NCBI GenBank assembly: GCA_964630905.1
Contig: CAZVWR010000039.1
Location: 1 to 29,867, forward strand
Direction: 5' to 3'
DNA length: 29,867 bases
Source of the DNA: JAGOEX01 sp964630905
GTDB taxonomy: Bacteria; UBP6; UBA1177
Shown: positions 8,234 to 15,728 of the stretch, piece by piece
How positions within the stretch are numbered: position 1 is the first letter of the stretch
How the letters are laid out: each line of letters begins with the position of its first letter
The notes under the pieces: generated by a model
The model's input: the letters and a program-made list of their open reading frames with translations, nothing else
Databases searched by the model: none
Told to the model about the DNA's origin: nothing
Translations under genes and position numbers: made by a program

Positions 8234-9697
8234 ATGAAAATCGCTTTTATTGCTTCTGAATGTGATCCTTTTGTGAAGACCGGCGGACTTGCCGATGTTG
8301 TGAGCTCTCTTCCCAAATCTTTGAAAGAGCTGGGGCATGAAGTTATGATAATTCTTCCTTATTACGGGGCTGTAAAAAGAAAAAACATTAACACTGTCAC
8401 TTTTTTTGATTCAATGGGTGTCTGGATGGGTGCGGGAATTCAGGAATGGTGTTCAGTCAGAAAAACGGTTGCTGAAAACGAAGTACCTGTATTTTTTATT
8501 GAATTTGATCATTATTTTGATCGTTTCGGGCTTTACTGCGATGAAATTAACAGAGATTATACCGATAATGCGGCAAGGTTCGCTTTTTTCAGCAGGGCGG
8601 CTTTGCAGCTTTTGAAAGATATGGATTTCAGGCCCGATGTGGTGCATGCCCATGACTGGCAGGCTGCTCCGGTAGTCGCATATATGAAAACATGGGGATG
8701 GGGAAAAAGCGGAATTGATAAAGCGGCGGCGGTTCTTACCATTCACAACATCGGGTATCAGGGTGTATGTCACGCAGATGCATATAAATATTGCGGATTC
8801 AGTGAATGGGATTTTGTTCCTGACATATTTGAAGACCACGGCAGGATCAATTTTCTAAAAGGGGGGATTCATTATGCCGATATCGTAACAACAGTAAGTC
8901 CGACCTATGCCAAAGAAACGACAATAGGTGAACAAAGTTACGGACTTGCACCATATCTTAACAACAAAGGTGACAGATATAAAGGGATTCTCAACGGAGT
9001 CGATTATTCAAACTGGGATCCACGCAATGACAAACTGATCCCGGCTAAGTTCTCTGCTGATAAAATGGAAGGAAAGGTTGAATGCAGAAAAGTTCTGAAG
9101 GAGAAGTTCGGACTTGACGATTCAAAGGATGTTCCTGTTCTTGGAGTAGTAAGCCGTTTTGCAGATCAGAAAGGACTTGATGTTTTTGCCGCGGCAGTTG
9201 AAAGTATTCTTAACAAAATGTCGGTTCAGGTTGCAATTCTTGGAGCAGGTGACAACGCTCTTGAATCATATTTTAGCTGGCTTCCTTCAATGATGCCTGG
9301 AAAAGCCGGCTCTGTTATAGGATATAATAATGAAATTGCACACTTAATTGAAGCAGGGAGTGATTTTTTCATCATGCCTTCAAGATATGAACCTTGCGGA
9401 CTCAATCAGATATATTCACTCAGATACGGCACTCTTCCTATCGTCAGGAACACCGGCGGACTTGCCGACACAGTTATCCAGTATGATGAAAAAACAGGTG
9501 AGGGGACAGGATTTAAGTTTGACTATCTTTCCACTGATTCTGTCTTTGATACTGTCGGCTGGGCGGTAAGCACATATTTCGATAGACCGCAGCACCTCAA
9601 AAAAATGAGAAAAACCGCAATGTTACAGGATTTCAGCTGGACAAAATCGGCTAATGAATATGTGGGGATATATAAAGAGATTTTGAAGAAAAACTAA
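8234..9697 (+). CDS. glgA: Glycogen synthase, GT5 family (ADP-glucose type)
   Basis: A 487-residue cytoplasmic GT-B glycosyltransferase that extends alpha-1,4-glucan from ADP-glucose. The N-terminal KTGGLADV motif (K15 binds the nucleotide sugar phosphate), the HAHDWQ segment, the C-terminal Rossmann domain starting near VLGVVSRFADQKG, and the late PSRYEPCGLNQIYSLRYG loop are all characteristic of bacterial GlgA. Length is typical. GAGGAG lies 6 nt upstream of the ATG. No other glycogen gene (glgB, glgC, glgP) is adjacent, so it appears to be a single-gene unit. Confidence 0.97.
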   Translation: MKIAFIASECDPFVKTGGLADVVSSLPKSLKELGHEVMIILPYYGAVKRKNINTVTFFDSMGVWMGAGIQEWCSVRKTVAENEVPVFFIEFDHYFDRFGLYCDEINRDYTDNAARFAFFSRAALQLLKDMDFRPDVVHAHDWQAAPVVAYMKTWGWGKSGIDKAAAVLTIHNIGYQGVCHADAYKYCGFSEWDFVPDIFEDHGRINFLKGGIHYADIVTTVSPTYAKETTIGEQSYGLAPYLNNKGDRYKGILNGVDYSNWDPRNDKLIPAKFSADKMEGKVECRKVLKEKFGLDDSKDVPVLGVVSRFADQKGLDVFAAAVESILNKMSVQVAILGAGDNALESYFSWLPSMMPGKAGSVIGYNNEIAHLIEAGSDFFIMPSRYEPCGLNQIYSLRYGTLPIVRNTGGLADTVIQYDEKTGEGTGFKFDYLSTDSVFDTVGWAVSTYFDRPQHLKKMRKTAMLQDFSWTKSANEYVGIYKEILKKN

Positions 9698-9716
9698 TTC
9701 TAACAAACATTTCTGC

Positions 9717-9744
9717 TTGACAATGTATTTCTATGTATTACAAT
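9717..9744 (+). promoter_or_regulatory. Strong promoter of the MntA-HepT module, with a putative RHH operator
   Basis: TTGACA at 9717-9722 (perfect), 16-nt spacer, TACAAT at 9739-9744. Between and touching the hexamers the 7-mer ATGTATT occurs twice (9723-9729 and 9733-9739), offset by exactly 10 bp. That is the helical phasing used by ribbon-helix-helix regulators. Binding here by the antitoxin's N-terminal domain would block RNA polymerase; the autoregulation is inferred. Confidence 0.6.
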
Positions 9745-9775
9745 ATGAGTGCAAAAAGTTTCAAGGAGAAAAATT

Positions 9776-10390
9776 ATGAGAGAATCTGCAATCTCAGCAA
9801 GAATTGATTCTGAAAAAAAGAAAAGAGTGGAGGAGATTTTTGCAAAACTCGGTCTAACTCATTCAAGTGCAATTAATCTTTTTTACAGTCAGGTTCTTCT
9901 TCACGGAGGACTTCCTTTTGAGACGAGATTAAAAGAATTTTCGGAAATGACCGTTGCCGAACCGTCTGCTGCATATAATCAGACGGATAAAGAAAAAGCA
10001 AAAATTGTGAAACTTGCTCTGGAATATTTTCTTGATGAAGTTGCAGGAAGAGATGATTTTTCAAAAGAATCAGTCGCTTATGACAGAAAAACTATTTTAA
10101 AGAAACTTAGACAGATCAAGAAGAAGTATGAAAAAAACGGGTTTGTAATTCTTGGAATATTCGGTTCATATGCAAGAAACGAAGAAAATGAGTCAAGCGA
10201 TCTTGACATTTTGTATGAGCTTTCATCAGTTTTCAGAGCGAATTTCAAAGGATTTAAAGCCATTGCTGAAATAAACAGAATTAAAGAAGATCTTGAAGAT
10301 TATTTCGGCATGAAAATAGACCTCGTTGACAGGTCAACACAAAACAGCTCCAAACCTAGCCCGATCCTCGCTGAGGCAGTATATGTCTAA
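9776..10390 (+). CDS. MntA-type nucleotidyltransferase antitoxin with N-terminal DinJ/RelB-type RHH domain
   Basis: A 204-residue, two-domain protein. Residues 1-50 (MRESAISARID, then LTHSSAINLFY and HGGLPFE) read as a DinJ/RelB-family ribbon-helix-helix antitoxin domain, with the beta-strand at the N-terminus. After a helical linker, residues 105-204 form a minimal nucleotidyltransferase with the GSX10DXD signature (G130-S131 and D142-L-D144) and a third acid near D182 (MKIDLVD). In known HEPN/MNT systems MntA adds AMP to a tyrosine of the HepT toxin. The next gene is a HepT and overlaps by 8 nt. AAGGAG at 9763-9768 fixes the ATG at 9776; the frame is open to 9749, but that lies at the promoter. 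The DinJ-MNT combination is unusual: DinJ normally pairs with a YafQ-type toxin, and none is present. Confidence 0.88.
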   Translation: MRESAISARIDSEKKKRVEEIFAKLGLTHSSAINLFYSQVLLHGGLPFETRLKEFSEMTVAEPSAAYNQTDKEKAKIVKLALEYFLDEVAGRDDFSKESVAYDRKTILKKLRQIKKKYEKNGFVILGIFGSYARNEENESSDLDILYELSSVFRANFKGFKAIAEINRIKEDLEDYFGMKIDLVDRSTQNSSKPSPILAEAVYV

Positions 10391-10721
10391 AAAAAGCGAC
10401 CTCAAAAGACTTGAATTCATACTCACCATGATCGAAAACATTGCTGTAATATGTAAAAGACACAGTGGAATTAAAAATGCTCTTAATGATATGGAAGGGC
10501 AGAATGCAATTTTTATGTGTCTGGTTCAGATAGGTGAAAAAATTAAAAAAATCGAAGATATCTCAATAAAAGAATGTCTGCCTGTCAAAGAAGCGGCAAG
10601 TGTGAGAAATTTCATTATCCATGACTACACCGGAGTCGATCTTGAAATAATTGAAGAAATTATAGACTCAGACATCAAAGAACTAGAAAAAACTATTGGA
10701 ACGGTTTTGAAGAAGAATTGA
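10383..10721 (+). CDS. HepT-family HEPN ribonuclease toxin
   Basis: A 112-residue all-helical protein of the HepT (DUF86) group, the toxin partner of MntA. The catalytic RX4HXY motif is intact: R75, H80, Y82 (RNFIIHDY). In characterised systems R and H cut RNA and the Tyr is the site modified by MntA. The ATG at 10383 sits inside the last codons of mntA (ATGTCTAA, 8-nt overlap) with GAGG 6 nt upstream, so translation is probably coupled. The frame is open further upstream to 10326, but only within mntA. The 3' end is 15 nt from the convergent M42 gene. An active toxin is inferred from the intact motif. Confidence 0.9.
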   Translation: MSKKSDLKRLEFILTMIENIAVICKRHSGIKNALNDMEGQNAIFMCLVQIGEKIKKIEDISIKECLPVKEAASVRNFIIHDYTGVDLEIIEEIIDSDIKELEKTIGTVLKKN

Positions 10722-10736
10722 TTATCTATAGAGATT

Positions 10737-11768
10737 CTATCCCTTAAAAATATAAGCCAGTATGATTGATGCGGTGGCTGTCAATCCTTCAACATGGGTT
10801 CTTTCGTATCCGTGGCTTGCGTCAACGCCCTGTCCGATGAGGGCGACTCTTGAATCACTGCATGACCTAAGCAGTGCTGATCCGTCTGAGCCGTAGTAGG
10901 GGAAGACATCAATTTTGTAGTTGATGTTGTTTTTCTTAGCAATATCAATGAGTTCTGTTGTGAGGTCATAGTTGTACGGGCCTGATGAATCCTTTGCGCA
11001 GATGCTGACACATTTTTCGCTTCCTGCCGGTTCTTTGCCTACAACACCCATATCAACAACGATCAGGTCGTCATCTTTCTGAGTTCCTGCAATTCCCTGT
11101 CCTGTCTCTTCTGTGATGTTGAAGAAAAAAGAGATCCGTTTTTTAAGATTTTTTTCATTTACACTAAGAATTTCAGCAATATGCATGAAAATTCCCGCAG
11201 ATGCTTTGTCATCAAGATGTCTTGAGTTGACATATCCGTTAATAAACCTGAACCCGGGGTCAAATGAAACGAAATCACCGACTTCTATAATATCGCTCAG
11301 TTTTTCATCTTTTTTGAGTTCAACATCCATCCTCAGCGAACAGTTGTCAAAATCGGGTTTAAGGTCTTTGAGCTTGCTGTTGACATGAATTGCAGGATCA
11401 TCGGGAAGGAAAGTCCCGACATGTTTTTTTCCAGTTCTTGTGTGAACTGTGCATGTTTCGCCAATTATGTAGAGCGCTGGAAATCCACCGACAGTAGTGA
11501 TCTTCACCCGGTTATCTGAAACTGAGTTCACCATTCCTCCGAGAGTGTCAATGTGAGCGGCAAATACAGTTCCTTCTTTCTTTGCAGGTCCGAACTTGAA
11601 AATTACAGCCCCTTTTTTTGTAACTTCATGATCTATAGAGTGTTTTTTTGCAAAAGAGACAAGAAAATCCCTTATTTCTCCTGTGTATCCAGTCGGTGAA
11701 GGGATGGTGACAAGCTGTTCAATGTAAGTAACGATCTTTTTGTGTTCCACCTTTTTAAAAAGGTTCAT
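10737..11768 (-). CDS. M42-family metallopeptidase
   Basis: A 343-residue dinuclear-metal aminopeptidase-type enzyme, cytoplasmic (no signal). Probable metal ligands and catalytic acid are all present: H72 (AAHIDTLG), D186 (SRHLDDKAS), E220/E221 (TEETGQG), D239 (VVDMG) and H325 (ERTH). The IPSPTGYT start and the layout up to SRHLDDK resemble, from memory, the M42 subfamily linked to N-acetylglutaminylglutamine amide osmolyte loci. No such locus is nearby, so only the broad family is claimed. AAGGAG lies upstream of the ATG. The ATG overlaps the SGNH gene's stop as ATGA, so the two are translationally coupled. Confidence 0.9.
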   Translation of the reverse strand: MNLFKKVEHKKIVTYIEQLVTIPSPTGYTGEIRDFLVSFAKKHSIDHEVTKKGAVIFKFGPAKKEGTVFAAHIDTLGGMVNSVSDNRVKITTVGGFPALYIIGETCTVHTRTGKKHVGTFLPDDPAIHVNSKLKDLKPDFDNCSLRMDVELKKDEKLSDIIEVGDFVSFDPGFRFINGYVNSRHLDDKASAGIFMHIAEILSVNEKNLKKRISFFFNITEETGQGIAGTQKDDDLIVVDMGVVGKEPAGSEKCVSICAKDSSGPYNYDLTTELIDIAKKNNINYKIDVFPYYGSDGSALLRSCSDSRVALIGQGVDASHGYERTHVEGLTATASIILAYIFKG

Positions 11769-12907
11769 TTCTTTTCTCCTTTATTTTTGTTCATCTGTTC
11801 CCAGAGATATTCAGAAACCGTCAAGTTGCCTTCCCTTGACCAGTGAATGTCTTCGGGAATGAAATAATTATCTATTGTTTCTATCGGGATTGATTCAAAA
11901 AGATCGTACATCTGGATAAAATCAATATTCCTTTCTGAAGCGAAATTCTTCCAGATATCAAGATGTTTTCTGTCATGTTTCTTCGTTAAATTGATATCCC
12001 ACGGCCAAACGACGATCGTAAGTTTTATCCCGTTTCTGCTACACAGCTTATGTAATTTATCCATGTGTTTTTCTGCAAGCTCAATCCCTTTTCTTCCATA
12101 CATTTCAAAGGCCTTTTCATTAAATATCCACTGCGGCTTCAGAAGGTAGAAATTTTTTATACCTCCCCAGAAAGGCGAACTTTCACGGTACGGATTGTCC
12201 TGTTCGATCACATATCTGATCCTGTAATTTCTGTAAACAAATGAGTTTTTTGAAAAGAAATCAATAACAGGTTCCATGATTTGTCTGGTCTTTGAAAAGG
12301 TTTCGGGAACAAAGAAGTCATATACAACTTCATCAATAATATCAGATACATCAACAAAAACAAAGAGCTCGTCGATCTCAAGACCGGCTTTCAGAAAATA
12401 CTCTGTTTTAAGCCAATAGAGTTTTGGTGAATAACTTGCCACAGAAGCGTTGAGAAGTTCAGCTCCTTCGTTTTTCAGTTTTTCAGAAATTATTCCTGCA
12501 ACGGTCTCTTCCCAGGGATAGCCGACACCTTCGATAAAACTGTCACCAATGAACATTATTCTTTTTCCGTTCTTTTTCATATTGACAGTTCTTGTATTTT
12601 TATCGACAAACCCGAGAGAGTTGGTCTTAATCAGATAACTGAATTTTCCTTCCGTATCCCAGGTTGTAAATTCATTTGTAAAAGGTTTAAGTGTGTGATG
12701 AAAATGGTTGTCAAGGATCCTGAACGGGTTTACATTTGTGAACATTTTCACTGCAAGAGAATCAAAAAGTGAAAAGAAGAATAGCACAACGACAATGTTT
12801 ATGCCGGCCACCTTGAATGTAGTGGAGTGGAATTTTTTCTTTAAAACGATGAATATCCCGCAACTAAGCAGGGCTATGTAGAAGAATGGACTGCCTGCAA
12901 AAATCAT
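11765..12907 (-). CDS. Membrane-anchored SGNH/GDSL hydrolase
   Basis: 380 residues. Two hydrophobic segments at about 5-22 and 33-50 anchor the protein. The hydrolase domain has the block I GDS motif (G121-D122-S123 in FIGDSFIEG) and a C-terminal D353-I-H355 (PEDIHW), giving the Ser-Asp-His set of SGNH enzymes. An Asn in LLNASVASYSP may serve the oxyanion hole. Such proteins act as esterases or acyltransferases on polysaccharides or lipids at the envelope; the substrate here is unknown. No clear Shine-Dalgarno precedes the ATG at 12907, so the start is uncertain by a few codons. The 3' end overlaps the M42 peptidase start by 4 nt. Confidence 0.85.
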   Translation of the reverse strand: MIFAGSPFFYIALLSCGIFIVLKKKFHSTTFKVAGINIVVVLFFFSLFDSLAVKMFTNVNPFRILDNHFHHTLKPFTNEFTTWDTEGKFSYLIKTNSLGFVDKNTRTVNMKKNGKRIMFIGDSFIEGVGYPWEETVAGIISEKLKNEGAELLNASVASYSPKLYWLKTEYFLKAGLEIDELFVFVDVSDIIDEVVYDFFVPETFSKTRQIMEPVIDFFSKNSFVYRNYRIRYVIEQDNPYRESSPFWGGIKNFYLLKPQWIFNEKAFEMYGRKGIELAEKHMDKLHKLCSRNGIKLTIVVWPWDINLTKKHDRKHLDIWKNFASERNIDFIQMYDLFESIPIETIDNYFIPEDIHWSREGNLTVSEYLWEQMNKNKGEKK

Positions 12908-12981
12908 GCTGAATTTATAACAGATGATCGTAAAAAATTCCAGAATTATTTACAAGATCTGATTTTATCGAAGCCGTGGCA

Positions 12982-13010
12982 TTTACACTTCCCAGAGTTT
13001 GGTGTATAAT
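12982..13010 (+). promoter_or_regulatory. Strong promoter of the amidohydrolase gene
   Basis: TTTACA at 12982-12987, 17-nt spacer, TATAAT at 13005-13010. Transcription should begin near 13017, downstream of the in-frame ATG-like start at 12976. This supports the TTG start at 13039. Confidence 0.65.
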
Positions 13011-13038
13011 CTTTTCCGATATTTTTCAGGAGAGTGAT

Positions 13039-14355
13039 TTGTATTTATTCAAAGATGTCTATCTGCTTGATCCGGTTGATGAAGGGGGATTTGATTTTTT
13101 CAGGGGTTCCATTCTTGTTGATGGAACAAAAATCGCAAGAATATTCGATGGTTCTCTGCCATCTGGATTTGAACTGCCGGATGATTGCGAAGTTATAGAA
13201 GGGAAGGGAACACTGATGCTTTTCCCCGGTTTTATTCAGACCCACATTCATCTGTGCCAGACACTCTACAGGAACAAGGCTGAGAATATGCCTCTTCTGC
13301 CGTGGCTCAAAGAGCACATCTGGCCATATGAAGCGAAACTCACAAAAAAGACGATAGGTCAGAGCGTGATCTTGTCGTTAAAAGAGATACTTTCATCCGG
13401 AACGACTGCCGTTCTTGACATGGGGACTGTCCGCCACACCGATGTAATATTTGAAATTATGGATATTGTCGGGTTCCGTTATACCGGCGGAAAGGCGATG
13501 ATGGATGCAGGAGAAGGAGTTCCCGTTGATCTTGCTGAAAAAACAGATGACTCAATAAATGAAAGTGTCCGGCTTTATGAGAAATTCCACAATAAAAACA
13601 ATGGTATGCTTAAATATGCCTTTGCTCCGAGATTTGTCCTTTCGTGCACGGATGACCTTTTAAAAGAGGTCAGAAAATTAAGCGATTATTACGGTATTCT
13701 TATTGAAACGCACGGTTCAGAGCATAAGGAAGAAGTTGAATATATCAGATCGAAGAGCGGTTTCGGCAATATTTCATATCTTTATCACATCGGAGCTTTG
13801 AATGAAAGATCTGTGATCGCACACACAGTACATCTTGATGAAATTGAAGTGGATCTGATCAGAAACCTCAAAGTGAGCACAGTACACTGCCCATCGACAA
13901 ACTTAAAGCTTGGCAGTGGAATAGCTCCTATTTACAGGTACTTGCAGGAAGGAATAAAGGTCGGAATAGGTGCTGACGGAGCTCCGTGCAACAACGCTCT
14001 GAATATTTTTTCTGAACTTAAAGTGGCAAGTCTTTTACAGAAAGGTCTGGCTCACGATGCAAAGATAATGACCGCAAAGGATACATTGAGGCTTGCGACG
14101 GTCAACGGTGCGAAGATTCTCGGGATTGAAGACAAGGTTGGTAGATTGAAAGAGGGAATGGATGCCGATATTGTTGTTCTTGACATGGATACTCCGCAGA
14201 CTCTCAATTTTGAATGTCATCCGTCGGCGGCTATTGTTTACGGGTGTGATCCAAGAAATGTGAAAGCGACGATGGTTGCAGGAAAATTCCTTTTCAGGGA
14301 TGGTAGATTTTCTCAGGAAATTAATGATCTTGAGAAATTCTTCAATGAAATGTGA
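13039..14355 (+). CDS. Amidohydrolase, adenosine-type deaminase (MTA/SAH/5'-deoxyadenosine deaminase-like)
   Basis: 438 residues from a TTG start that has AGGAG (13028-13032) 6 nt upstream and a consensus promoter before it. It has the metal site of the amidohydrolase superfamily: H69-x-H71 (QTHIHLCQTLYRN), H225 (ETHGSEH), H262 (IAHTVHLD) and D313 (GADGAPCNN). The motif after HxH and the segment PLLPWLKEHIWPYEA are typical of MTA/SAH and 5'-deoxyadenosine deaminases, which convert these nucleosides to inosine forms in S-adenosylmethionine by-product salvage. Chlorohydrolase/TrzN-like and guanine deaminase relatives are less likely. The exact substrate cannot be read from sequence. Confidence 0.88.
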   Translation: MYLFKDVYLLDPVDEGGFDFFRGSILVDGTKIARIFDGSLPSGFELPDDCEVIEGKGTLMLFPGFIQTHIHLCQTLYRNKAENMPLLPWLKEHIWPYEAKLTKKTIGQSVILSLKEILSSGTTAVLDMGTVRHTDVIFEIMDIVGFRYTGGKAMMDAGEGVPVDLAEKTDDSINESVRLYEKFHNKNNGMLKYAFAPRFVLSCTDDLLKEVRKLSDYYGILIETHGSEHKEEVEYIRSKSGFGNISYLYHIGALNERSVIAHTVHLDEIEVDLIRNLKVSTVHCPSTNLKLGSGIAPIYRYLQEGIKVGIGADGAPCNNALNIFSELKVASLLQKGLAHDAKIMTAKDTLRLATVNGAKILGIEDKVGRLKEGMDADIVVLDMDTPQTLNFECHPSAAIVYGCDPRNVKATMVAGKFLFRDGRFSQEINDLEKFFNEM

Positions 14356-14371
14356 ATAGCATAGCAAATAA

Positions 14372-14400
14372 TTGGCGAAATTTGTAAAATCTGATAAATT
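14372..14400 (+). promoter_or_regulatory. Possible promoter of the FKBP lipoprotein gene
   Basis: TTGGCG at 14372-14377, 17-nt spacer, TAAATT at 14395-14400. Spacing is ideal but the hexamers are only moderate. The ATG is at 14435, preceded by GGAG (14426-14429). Confidence 0.3.
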
Positions 14401-14434
14401 ACCCCGTTTTTGTTAATTTAGAACCGGAGTTGGT

Positions 14435-15262
14435 ATGAAAGAAGCAGTTTTAATGATTCTGGCAGTTCTTTTGATGATTGCCGGATGTTGCAAAAAATGT
14501 GAAGAAAAAGTTGAGGATGTTAAACCGGCTGAACCGAAGAAAACTGGAAAATTTGCGGCTGATATTGAAGTTGTAAGTTATAGGATGGGTTTTGATACAG
14601 CAGTGACTGCTTTTCAGAGTTTTCCTGAAATGGATCCCGAAGCTATATGTCGCGGAGTGAAGGATGCAGCTGTCAAACCTGTGGAACCGAAATACAGCGA
14701 TGATGTTTTCAACCGGTCGATGGCTCTGATCAGAAGGGATAAAATTACGATTGATGCTGAAAAAAGGCTCGGTGAATATATGAGAAATCAGCCGGTAAGC
14801 GAAAAATATATGAAAGAAGTTGAAAAGAAAAAAGGATTAAAAAAACTTGATAAAGAGGTGTTTCTTGAAGTTTTAAAAGAAGGGACAGGCGATAAAGTCA
14901 CCATGAAGGATATTGCCGAAGTGAATTATCAGGGATGGGATGCAAAAGGGACTCTTTTTGACAGTTCGTTCAAAAGGAAAAGAACTTCCAGATTTAACCT
15001 TCACGATCTTATTGAAGGTCTAAGAATTGCAGTGCTCGAAATGAAAAAAGGGGGAAAATACAAAGTTTACATACCTGAAAAGGCCGGATACGGTTCAAAA
15101 GGTTTTAGAAACAGGGTAGAAGCAGGGATGGCTCTCATGTTTGAAATCGAAATTGTAAACATAGAAAAAGGTAAAGCAAAAGATCCGGCAACAGAAAAGG
15201 TTGATCCCGGCAAGCTTATTGAAAAGATGGGGACTCATAATGAAGGTGTCAAAAAGAACTGA
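14435..15262 (+). CDS. FKBP-type peptidyl-prolyl cis-trans isomerase lipoprotein (Mip/FkpA-like)
   Basis: A 275-residue lipoprotein. The signal peptide ends in a good lipobox (MIAGC, lipidated C18). A charged linker and a helical FKBP N-terminal-type dimerisation region (about 45-140; note VSYRMGFDTA) precede the FKBP domain (about 145-250). That domain contains VNYQGWDAKGTLFDSS, the EMKKGGKYKVYIPEKAGYG segment and a final MLFEIEI-like strand (ALMFEIEIVNIE). The role is periplasmic or outer-membrane proline isomerisation and protein folding. GGAG lies 5 nt before the ATG. The 3' end overlaps the dCMP deaminase start by 23 nt, an odd functional pairing. Confidence 0.92.
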   Translation: MKEAVLMILAVLLMIAGCCKKCEEKVEDVKPAEPKKTGKFAADIEVVSYRMGFDTAVTAFQSFPEMDPEAICRGVKDAAVKPVEPKYSDDVFNRSMALIRRDKITIDAEKRLGEYMRNQPVSEKYMKEVEKKKGLKKLDKEVFLEVLKEGTGDKVTMKDIAEVNYQGWDAKGTLFDSSFKRKRTSRFNLHDLIEGLRIAVLEMKKGGKYKVYIPEKAGYGSKGFRNRVEAGMALMFEIEIVNIEKGKAKDPATEKVDPGKLIEKMGTHNEGVKKN

Positions 15263-15728
15263 TTATATATCATGGGATCAGTATTTCATGGGAGTGGCTC
15301 TGCTGAGTGCTCAGAGGTCAAAAGATCCTAACACACAGGTCGGGGCATGCATAGTCAACAGCGAACACAGAGTAGTCGGCGTGGGTTATAACGGTTTTCC
15401 ATCAGGTTGCGATGACAGTTATCTGCCATGGGCAAGGGAAGGGTCTTTTCTTGAGACAAAGTATCCTTTCGTAGTTCATGCCGAACTCAATGCGATCCTT
15501 AATTCAATAAAAAATCTAAGGGGTTGCACAATCTATGTTGCACTGTTCCCGTGCAATGAATGTGCCAAAGCTATCATTCAGGCGGGAATTTCTGAAATAG
15601 TTTATCTCTGTGACAAATATGCTGAAACTGATGTTGTCAAGGCATCAAAGCTGATGCTTGAGCAGGCAGGGGTTAAAATGAGAAAACTCGATCCTGTTCC
15701 TGAAAATATAGTGCTGAAGTTCAGCTGA
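15240..15728 (+). CDS. Deoxycytidylate (dCMP) deaminase
   Basis: 162 residues. Converts dCMP to dUMP for thymidylate synthesis. The zinc/catalytic site is complete: H80-A-E82 (VVHAELNAI) and C105-x2-C108 (FPCNECAK). The substrate-loop text PNTQVGACIVN and GYNGFPSGCDD is typical of the dCMP deaminase/ComEB group, as is the length. The ATG at 15240 lies inside the FKBP gene; the frame is open back to 15201, but the homologous region starts near YISWDQYF. The stop TGA (15726-15728) directly abuts the stop of the convergent gene. Confidence 0.93.
   Translation: MKVSKRTDYISWDQYFMGVALLSAQRSKDPNTQVGACIVNSEHRVVGVGYNGFPSGCDDSYLPWAREGSFLETKYPFVVHAELNAILNSIKNLRGCTIYVALFPCNECAKAIIQAGISEIVYLCDKYAETDVVKASKLMLEQAGVKMRKLDPVPENIVLKFS

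Noticed and set aside
9776..10721. A classical DinJ-YafQ toxin-antitoxin pair
   Set aside because: The N-terminal domain looks like DinJ, but the partner is all-helical with RX4HXY and has no YafQ/RelE-like features.
12976..13038. Longer N-terminus of the amidohydrolase from 12976
   Set aside because: The strong promoter at 12982-13010 lies inside it, and the TTG at 13039 has AGGAG 6 nt upstream.
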